DNA of 38,962 nt, from NCBI GenBank assembly GCA_903902705.1, contig CAIUVX010000050.1, positions 1-38,962 of the forward strand. Direction: 5' to 3'. The stretch comes from an uncultured Methylococcales bacterium. GTDB lineage: Bacteria > Pseudomonadota > Gammaproteobacteria > Methylococcales > Methylomonadaceae. The number at the start of each line of letters is the position of its first letter. The stretch's first letter is position 1. The notes beneath the pieces are model-generated. The model made no database searches and was not told where the DNA came from. It worked only from the letters and a program-made list of their open reading frames with translations. This document shows positions 33,266-38,962 of the stretch, piece by piece. Both the position numbers and the translations under genes were made by a program.

Positions 33266-34448
33266 TAAATCTCTCTGCGCATAACAAAATAAATTGTTCT
33301 GCCAACTGTGTTTTATTCATCATTTCCAACGTTTTTTGACCTGTTTGCCAAAAAACCTGTAACGCATTTTCATTGCTGTCAAACCCCCCTTGTTCCCGTC
33401 CTACCCAGTTTGCGGCAATCATATCGAGGTTTTTTTCGTGTAATTTGTGTAGTGCGTAGCTTTCAAGATTATTGGTTTCTGCGGCAAAGCCCACAGTAAA
33501 CGGACGTTTATCGAGTTTGGCAACGGTTGCCAAAATATCTTGGGTCTTTTGTAGGATTATAGTGCTTTGTTGGGCTTGTTTTTTTATTTTTTGCGCTTGT
33601 ACGGTAATGGGTGTGTAATCAGCCACTGCTGCTGCACCGATATAGATATCACAATCGGATGCTTTTGCCATAACGGTCTCAAACATTTGGGCGGCTGTTT
33701 CCACCTGATAAGCATCAATAGCCGCTGGAACGACTAAGGTGACAGGGCCACTCACCAGTGTTACTTTCGCGCCCGCCTGAACAGCCGCGTTAGCCAATGC
33801 GTAACCCATTTTCCCAGAACTACGATTGGTAATATAACGCACAGGGTCTAAAGGTTCACGAGTAGGACCCGCACTAATTAATACCCGCAAACCTTGTAAA
33901 CACTGTTCAACGGGCTTAGCCAGTATCCGTTCACAAATCGCCACAGGTTCTGACATTCGACCAAATCCTGTGTCACCACAGGCTTGATCACCTTGTTCAG
34001 GTCCAATAATTATCACACCGTGCGCTTTAAGTTTAGCGATATTTTCTTGCGTAACCGCCTTATGCCACATCGCCTGATTCATAGCAGGGGCGATATAAAC
34101 AGGGCAGTCAACCGCCAAATACAGTGTTGATAGTAAATCATCCGCCAAACCGTGACTACATTTGGCAATGGTATTTGCGCTTGCAGGTGCGATAACAAAC
34201 ACATCAGCCCAACGTGCCAGACTAATATGACTCATCGCATTCTCTGCTTCAGCGTTGAGTAACTCGAACTGCACTGAATGACCAGAAAGAGCTTGAAAAG
34301 TCAGTGGACGGACAAACTGTGTAGCCGCTTCAGTCATCACCACGCGTACCTCAGCCCCTTGTTTACGCAACAATCGAACTAACTCAGCCGACTTATACGC
34401 TGCAATACCGCCGCTAACGCCTACCAAAATATGCTTGTTAATCGTCAT
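33246..34448 (-). CDS. coaBC: Bifunctional phosphopantothenoylcysteine decarboxylase/synthetase
   Basis: The 400-residue protein joins the flavin-dependent decarboxylase CoaC (about 1-185; [36 protein letters not shown]) and the synthetase CoaB (about 190-400; [20 protein letters not shown] with the nucleotide site, AAVADYTP). It makes 4'-phosphopantetheine for coenzyme A. It shares a leftward operon with dut. Divergent from radC with about 86 nt between starts. Confidence 0.96.
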   Translation of the reverse strand: MTINKHILVGVSGGIAAYKSAELVRLLRKQGAEVRVVMTEAATQFVRPLTFQALSGHSVQFELLNAEAENAMSHISLARWADVFVIAPASANTIAKCSHGLADDLLSTLYLAVDCPVYIAPAMNQAMWHKAVTQENIAKLKAHGVIIIGPEQGDQACGDTGFGRMSEPVAICERILAKPVEQCLQGLRVLISAGPTREPLDPVRYITNRSSGKMGYALANAAVQAGAKVTLVSGPVTLVVPAAIDAYQVETAAQMFETVMAKASDCDIYIGAAAVADYTPITVQAQKIKKQAQQSTIILQKTQDILATVAKLDKRPFTVGFAAETNNLESYALHKLHEKNLDMIAANWVGREQGGFDSNENALQVFWQTGQKTLEMMNKTQLAEQFILLCAERFNEKNTT

Positions 34449-34534
34449 GTTTGAAAATAAATAAAAGAGGGTATTATGGCAAGTCTAGCAAAATTCTTCT
34501 ATGCTTAATTTTCAACTCAACAAGGCGGTGTGTT

Positions 34535-35209
34535 ATGGCGATAAAGGATTGGCTGGTAGAAGATAGACCCAGAGAAAAACTATTACAACGCGGTGCATCG
34601 GCATTAACCGATGCCGAATTACTGGCTATTTTTTTACGCACAGGCGTACAAGGTAAATCAGCAGTCGATTTAGCGCGTGATTTGCTCGCCGATTTTGGCT
34701 CATTAAAAGCCTTATTGAATGCCAATGAACAACGATTTTGCCTAGCGCGTGGCTTAGGCAGTGCAAAATACGCCCAACTACAAGCCGTGTTAGAAATGGC
34801 AAAACGCCATTTTGAAGAGATTTTGCAACGTGGCGACGCGCTAACCAGTCCAGACATTACCCGCGCCTATTTAAGTGCGCAACTACGCGGTTATAGCTAC
34901 GAAGTATTTGCCTGCTTATTTCTCGATAACCAACACCGCGTCATTCAACTTGATGAATTATTTAGAGGCACTATAGATGGTGCCAGCGTTTATCCGCGTG
35001 AAGTGGTTAAGCAAGCCTTACATCATAATGCCGCAGCGGTTATTTTTGCCCATAATCACCCCTCAGGCATTGCCGAACCCAGCCAAGCCGACAAACAAAT
35101 CACCGAAAAACTCAAACAAGCCTTAGCCCTATTTGACATCCGCGTATTAGATCATTTTATTATCGGTGATGGAAAACCCTATTCAATGGCAGAACATGGT
35201 TTACTATAA
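34535..35209 (+). CDS. radC: RadC-family JAB-domain protein
   Basis: From the ATG at 34535 the protein is 224 residues; a longer frame from a TTG at 34451 has no support, and E. coli RadC is also about 222. It contains an N-terminal helix-hairpin-helix-like region ([16 protein letters not shown]) and a JAB/MPN domain with the zinc motif [14 protein letters not shown]. RadC proteins are associated with DNA repair or natural transformation, but the enzymatic function remains unclear. It is downstream of the divergent coaBC promoter region. Confidence 0.93.
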   Translation: MAIKDWLVEDRPREKLLQRGASALTDAELLAIFLRTGVQGKSAVDLARDLLADFGSLKALLNANEQRFCLARGLGSAKYAQLQAVLEMAKRHFEEILQRGDALTSPDITRAYLSAQLRGYSYEVFACLFLDNQHRVIQLDELFRGTIDGASVYPREVVKQALHHNAAAVIFAHNHPSGIAEPSQADKQITEKLKQALALFDIRVLDHFIIGDGKPYSMAEHGLL

Positions 35210-35212
35210 TTT

Positions 35213-35782
35213 TTAATAATGTTCAGGAAATGATTGTAATAACGTATTTAATTGCTCAGCGGGTAACTGTACGATTACCCGCACTTGTTCAGCAAAATCC
35301 TGTTCGATAATACGCCCGTCCAGTTTTTTTAACGCATATTCCAAAGGCTGGATTTGCTTGTAATCCAAGGTTAAGGTGACAGTCACCTGCTCGATATACG
35401 GATAAATATCGGCGGCTTCAATCACTTGTCTTGCCGTCTGCCCATAAGCGCGAGTCAAGCCCCCTGCCCCTAATTTAATCCCACCAAAATAACGAATCAC
35501 TGCCACCAGCACATTGATGATTTGTTTGCCTTCGATATGCTGAAAAATAGGTTTACCCGCTGTACCAGTGGGTTCACCTGCATCATGGAAACGATAGACT
35601 AAGCCGTTATCTGTTTTGAGTTGGTAGGCGTAAGCGATATGAGAGGCATCGGGATAAGTCGTATGCAGTTGTTTAAGCTGCTGTAAGACTTCGCCTTCAT
35701 CAGCACACGGCACAATGACACCAATAAACTGCGATTTTTTAATACTTTCTTCAATGATTTTTTTGGCTTTAACACAGTTCAT
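35213..35782 (-). CDS. yigZ: YigZ/IMPACT-family protein
   Basis: The 189-residue protein has the IMPACT N-terminal domain (SQFIGVIVPCADEGEVLQQL, then ASHIAYAYQL, RFHDAGEPTGTAGKPIF and VAVIRYFGGIKLGAGGLTRA) and a C-terminal ferredoxin-like domain. The family is linked to translation or peptide cleavage, but the molecular role is unsettled. Its ATG overlaps the ABC ATPase stop (TGATG), giving coupling with the upstream gene. It is convergent with radC, 3 nt apart. Confidence 0.9.
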   Translation of the reverse strand: MNCVKAKKIIEESIKKSQFIGVIVPCADEGEVLQQLKQLHTTYPDASHIAYAYQLKTDNGLVYRFHDAGEPTGTAGKPIFQHIEGKQIINVLVAVIRYFGGIKLGAGGLTRAYGQTARQVIEAADIYPYIEQVTVTLTLDYKQIQPLEYALKKLDGRIIEQDFAEQVRVIVQLPAEQLNTLLQSFPEHY

Positions 35783-37389
35783 CAGGCGATTTTTAACACA
35801 GGAACAGCGGCTAATAATTGTTGTGTATAAGCGTGTTGGGGATGTTGTAATATTTGTTCTGCCCTGCCCTGTTCGATAATTTTACCTTGATACATCACCG
35901 CAATTTCATGAGCAATTTCAGCTACTACAGCAATATCATGAGTAATAAATAAATAACTCACGCCTTTTTCTTGTTGCAGGGTTTTTAATAACTGAATAAT
36001 TTGCGCTTGTACGGAAACATCCAACGCGCTAGTAGGTTCATCACAGACAATTAATTTAGGTTCAACGGCTAAAGCCCGCGCAATGCAAATCCGTTGCCGC
36101 TGTCCACCTGAAAACTCATGCGGATAGCGGTACACTGACTCTTCTGGTAGATCCACTTGTTGTAATAATTGTTTAACACGGCTGATCCGTTGTTGTTCCG
36201 TTACTTGCGGATGCAAAGCACACAAGCCTTCGGAAATAATATCACCCACTAACATCCGTGGATTCATCGAAGAAAATGGGTCTTGAAAAACGATTTGAAT
36301 ATTTGCCCGTTGTTGGCGTAACTCTTCGCCTTTAAGTGTGTTCAACGCCACACCGTTAATCACCACCCTACCCTGACTGGGTAATAAATTTAACAAACTT
36401 TTACCTAACGTAGTTTTACCACAACCTGATTCACCAACTAATGCCAAAGTTTTGCCTTGCTCAATACTAAAATCTACCCCATCAACGGCACGGACATAAT
36501 CCACAATGCGCTTAAAAATACCTTTGCGTATCGGATAGTGACAGTAAAAATCACTGACTTGCAATAATGGCGTAGGCTGCGCATCGCGTATCTGTTGTTT
36601 ACCCGCATGATGAATAGACGGTAAAACGTTCAGTAATTTTTGCGTATATGGGTGTTGAGGATTAGAAAATAATTCCGCAGTTAAACCAGATTCAACAATT
36701 TTTCCCTGTTGCATCACCGCGACTCTATCCGCCATAGTAGACACTAACGCTAAATCATGACTAATCAACCACAACGCCATGCCTGTTTGCCGTTGAATAG
36801 CTTTCAGCAACGCCAAAATTTGCGCCTGAATAGTCACATCCAGCGCGGTAGTAGGTTCATCAGCAATTAATAAATCGGGCTTACCTGCTAAGGCGATAGC
36901 AATCATCACCCGTTGTCTCTGACCGCCTGATAACTGGTGCGGATAATCTTTTAACCGCTGTTCTGGATTGGGAATTTCCACTTGCTGTAATAACTCCAAC
37001 ACCCGTTGATTTAACTCAGTTTTTGATAGCTTAAAATGAATATCGAGGACTTCGGCAATTTGACTGCCAATAGTCATCACAGGATTTAATGACGACAGCG
37101 GATCTTGAAAAATCAAGCCAATACGCCGACCACGAATTTGACACAGCTCCAGTTCCGAATGCGTCAACAAATTATCACTCTGCAAATCAATAGCTTGTGC
37201 GGTTAACTTGGCATTATTGGGCAATAAACGCAGTATCGACAACGCAGTCATCGATTTCCCCGAACCTGATTCACCGACTAAGGCAAAAGTTTCACCTGCA
37301 TGAATAACAAAACTGATCGCATCCACCACGGTTTGCGACTGATTAAAAATAACACTGAGTTGTTCGACCGACAGTAAAGGTTGATTCAT
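35782..37389 (-). CDS. yejF: Fused two-domain peptide ABC transporter ATPase (YejF-like)
   Basis: The gene from the ATG at 37389 encodes about 535 residues; a GTG at 37452 adds 21 basic residues with no family support. Two ABC domains lie in tandem: Walker [17 protein letters not shown], signature [15 protein letters not shown] and Walker [14 protein letters not shown] in the first; [31 protein letters not shown] and [13 protein letters not shown] in the second. This is the YejF/GsiA layout. It drives uptake of microcin-C-like or other peptides with YejABE partners, none of which is in the window. It is coupled to yigZ. Confidence 0.92.
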   Translation of the reverse strand: MNQPLLSVEQLSVIFNQSQTVVDAISFVIHAGETFALVGESGSGKSMTALSILRLLPNNAKLTAQAIDLQSDNLLTHSELELCQIRGRRIGLIFQDPLSSLNPVMTIGSQIAEVLDIHFKLSKTELNQRVLELLQQVEIPNPEQRLKDYPHQLSGGQRQRVMIAIALAGKPDLLIADEPTTALDVTIQAQILALLKAIQRQTGMALWLISHDLALVSTMADRVAVMQQGKIVESGLTAELFSNPQHPYTQKLLNVLPSIHHAGKQQIRDAQPTPLLQVSDFYCHYPIRKGIFKRIVDYVRAVDGVDFSIEQGKTLALVGESGCGKTTLGKSLLNLLPSQGRVVINGVALNTLKGEELRQQRANIQIVFQDPFSSMNPRMLVGDIISEGLCALHPQVTEQQRISRVKQLLQQVDLPEESVYRYPHEFSGGQRQRICIARALAVEPKLIVCDEPTSALDVSVQAQIIQLLKTLQQEKGVSYLFITHDIAVVAEIAHEIAVMYQGKIIEQGRAEQILQHPQHAYTQQLLAAVPVLKIA

Positions 37390-37641
37390 TGCTTGGCTTA
37401 GGCTCTTAAAGATTGTAGGCTTGATTCTACCTTTAGTTGGCTTTTTACGCACTATTGCTTTGGTTTAAAAAGTACGCAAACCTACATGAGATATGAATTA
37501 CAATAGAAAAAATGGTAGTGGTAAGAATTGAGTGATTAGAATATAAACCTAGGTTTGTATTCCGCCGTATCAAAATATAAAAATCACTTTGTGTTTTAAG
37601 GCGGCTGAAAAATTATATCGTGTGATTTTTAAGGAAAATAG

Positions 37642-38481
37642 ATGAAAAAAGATTATAAAGGTTATGTTTATATTGTAACCAATGAAGGATATAAAGATTC
37701 AGTAAAAATTGGATATTCCACGCTCGACCCTAAAAAAAGAGCAAAAGAGCTAAGTAACGCAGGAACTATTCACCCTTGTATTGCTAAATATGAATTTTTA
37801 GTTGAGAACCCACGATCATTGGAGCAAGCAACTCATAAATCACTTAAGTTAAAACGTGAAGTTGAAAATAGAGAATGGTTTCGTTGCACATTAGCCGAAG
37901 CAATCGCTGCAATTAAAGAAGTGGCAGGACAAAAAGATATTTCAATTCTTTACGAAGGCGATGTTAAACCAGAATCCATCAATCCATTTGGTGAGCATCC
38001 AGATATTTTTGCTCCTGATGAAGGTACAAAACCACCGTCCCAAGATTTTGTAGACTGTTTTGAGTTAGTCAAGCAAGGCAATCTGAATGCTCAATATCGC
38101 TTGGGGCTTATGTATCAGCAAGGACAAGGTGTTGATAGAGACTATCCGAAAGCAATAGGATGGTATCGAGAAGCCGCAGAACAGAATTATATAGATGCTC
38201 AAGTTAATTTAGGTCGGATGCTTTATAACGTATCGTGGCTTCATAAAAATTATAATGAAGCAGTTAAATGGTTTAGTAAAGCTGCTGAACAAAATAATGC
38301 GGATGCGCAGTATTACCTGGCTAATATGTATCAGCATGGACAAGGCGTTACCCGTAATTTAAAAGAAGCTGAAAACTGGTATGTGAAAGCACTTAAAAAT
38401 GGTGATGATGAAATGAAAAATAAGGTAGTTCGTGCTTGTTTGAATAAAACTGCCAATGCAACTTTTAGACCCGATTTATAA
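37642..38481 (+). CDS. T5orf172/GIY-YIG-like domain with Sel1 repeats
   Basis: The 279-residue protein begins with a T5orf172 (Mug113/GIY-YIG-like) domain, about 1-95 (YVYIVTNEGYKDSVKIGYST, RAKELSNAGT, EWFRCTLAEAI). A linker follows, then three Sel1-type helical repeats from about residue 145 (AQYRLGLMYQQGQGV, AQVNLGRMLYNV, AQYYLANMYQHGQGV). T5orf172 domains are nuclease-like and are often found in mobile or defence proteins; Sel1 repeats bind partners. AAGGA is 8 nt upstream of the ATG. It is followed by a secreted DUF2380-like gene. Function is unknown. Confidence 0.85.
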   Translation: MKKDYKGYVYIVTNEGYKDSVKIGYSTLDPKKRAKELSNAGTIHPCIAKYEFLVENPRSLEQATHKSLKLKREVENREWFRCTLAEAIAAIKEVAGQKDISILYEGDVKPESINPFGEHPDIFAPDEGTKPPSQDFVDCFELVKQGNLNAQYRLGLMYQQGQGVDRDYPKAIGWYREAAEQNYIDAQVNLGRMLYNVSWLHKNYNEAVKWFSKAAEQNNADAQYYLANMYQHGQGVTRNLKEAENWYVKALKNGDDEMKNKVVRACLNKTANATFRPDL

Positions 38482-38527
38482 ACCCTGCCTTTAACTAAAA
38501 AACTAATAATAACAATAAGATACAACC

Positions 38528-38962
38528 ATGAAAAATATAAATATTATATCAATGCTGTTTTTTTTATTAGTATTGTTCAGTCATTCAGTTTATGCAGAAG
38601 TGCGCGTAGCTATATTAAATTTTGAATTAAAAGATGTGACTTATTTGCCGAATCGTCCTGAGGAAATAGAGCGTACTGCGTCAATAAAACCGTTATTATC
38701 CGCTGAATTACAAAAAGCAGGATTAACTATATTGCCGATTGATTCAGCGGCACAGCAAGCATTGAATATGGGTGAGGGTTATCTTTTCGATCATGTTGAT
38801 GTTGCTGCACAATTAGGTAAACAGGTAAATGCTGATTATGTGATTGTCGGGCGTTTACATAAGCCGAGCTTTTTATTTGCGTATTTATTAACTGAAATTG
38901 TGGATGTAAAATCAGGGACGTTAATTGACAGTCTGTCGGTAGAAACCAAAGGTGGCGAGAAA
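38528..38962 (+). CDS. Secreted DUF2380-like protein, cut by window end
   Basis: The first 145 codons of a gene continuing past the window. A signal peptide (cleavage near VYA, residue 23) precedes VRVAILNFELKDVTYLP, an RTASIKPLLSAELQKAGLTI segment and ADYVIVGRLHKPSFLFAYLL, which match the predicted secreted DUF2380 family (also similar to DUF3280). The function is not known. It starts 46 nt after the T5orf172-Sel1 stop and probably shares its transcript. Confidence 0.82.
   Translation, partial: MKNINIISMLFFLLVLFSHSVYAEVRVAILNFELKDVTYLPNRPEEIERTASIKPLLSAELQKAGLTILPIDSAAQQALNMGEGYLFDHVDVAAQLGKQVNADYVIVGRLHKPSFLFAYLLTEIVDVKSGTLIDSLSVETKGGEK

Overview
The window looks like a chromosomal segment of a low-to-moderate GC gammaproteobacterium. 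Support comes from PilS/PilR, the coaBC-dut-(algC-like)-argB order, proC-yggT, lgt-thyA, sucCD and a YejF-type ABC ATPase. The CopC operon, the many secreted proteins of unknown function and the REP-like palindromes would fit Methylococcales or a Thiotrichales/Beggiatoa-type lineage. I cannot decide the genus from sequence alone.

Layout: an initiator tRNA-Met (5-81) is followed by a leftward three-gene cassette with a ribbon-helix-helix-like protein and a small DUF4258-like protein (221-2119), and a RelB-like antitoxin whose RelE-like partner is cut to 26 codons (2345-2630). A leftward envelope/copper operon follows: CopC, a lipoprotein and a HupE/UreJ-like membrane protein (2622-4824). A leftward five-gene operon (5142-11568) is the highlight. 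It encodes a Trypco2-like protein, a trypsin-like protease, a MoxR-type AAA+ ATPase, a vWA-like protein fused to an FGE-sulfatase (C-type-lectin fold) domain, and a second free FGE domain. Next come an Asp-box lipoprotein, a secreted FGE-domain protein, two small secreted helical proteins, PilR/PilS, SucCD, a methyltransferase, DedA, Lgt and ThyA. A small cassette (24099-25490) ends in a second, displaced thyA 3' end. Housekeeping genes follow to 37389. The right edge holds a T5orf172-Sel1 protein and a truncated DUF2380-like gene.

Main discovery: the two FGE domains at 5142-6059 and 6104-8740 carry 72-nt segments (5268-5339 and 6188-6259) that behave like variable regions of a diversity-generating retroelement (DGR). 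They differ at 22 positions. Of these, 21 are at codon positions 1 or 2, and all 22 can be explained by adenines in one shared template. The flanks are nearly identical, and elsewhere the paralogues differ mainly at silent third positions. No reverse transcriptase or template repeat lies in the window, so the diversifying machinery must be outside it. The operon therefore looks like an intracellular conflict or sensing system (protease, ATPase, vWA) whose lectin-like sensor is hypermutated. A 20-nt near-identical direct repeat lies on each side of it (5089-5108 and 11689-11708), suggesting an inserted module.

Other notable points: a remnant second thyA 3' end exactly 1550 nt from the first, a membrane-sensor half of AlgC/phosphomannomutase standing alone between dut and argB, and the truncated toxin next to an intact antitoxin.
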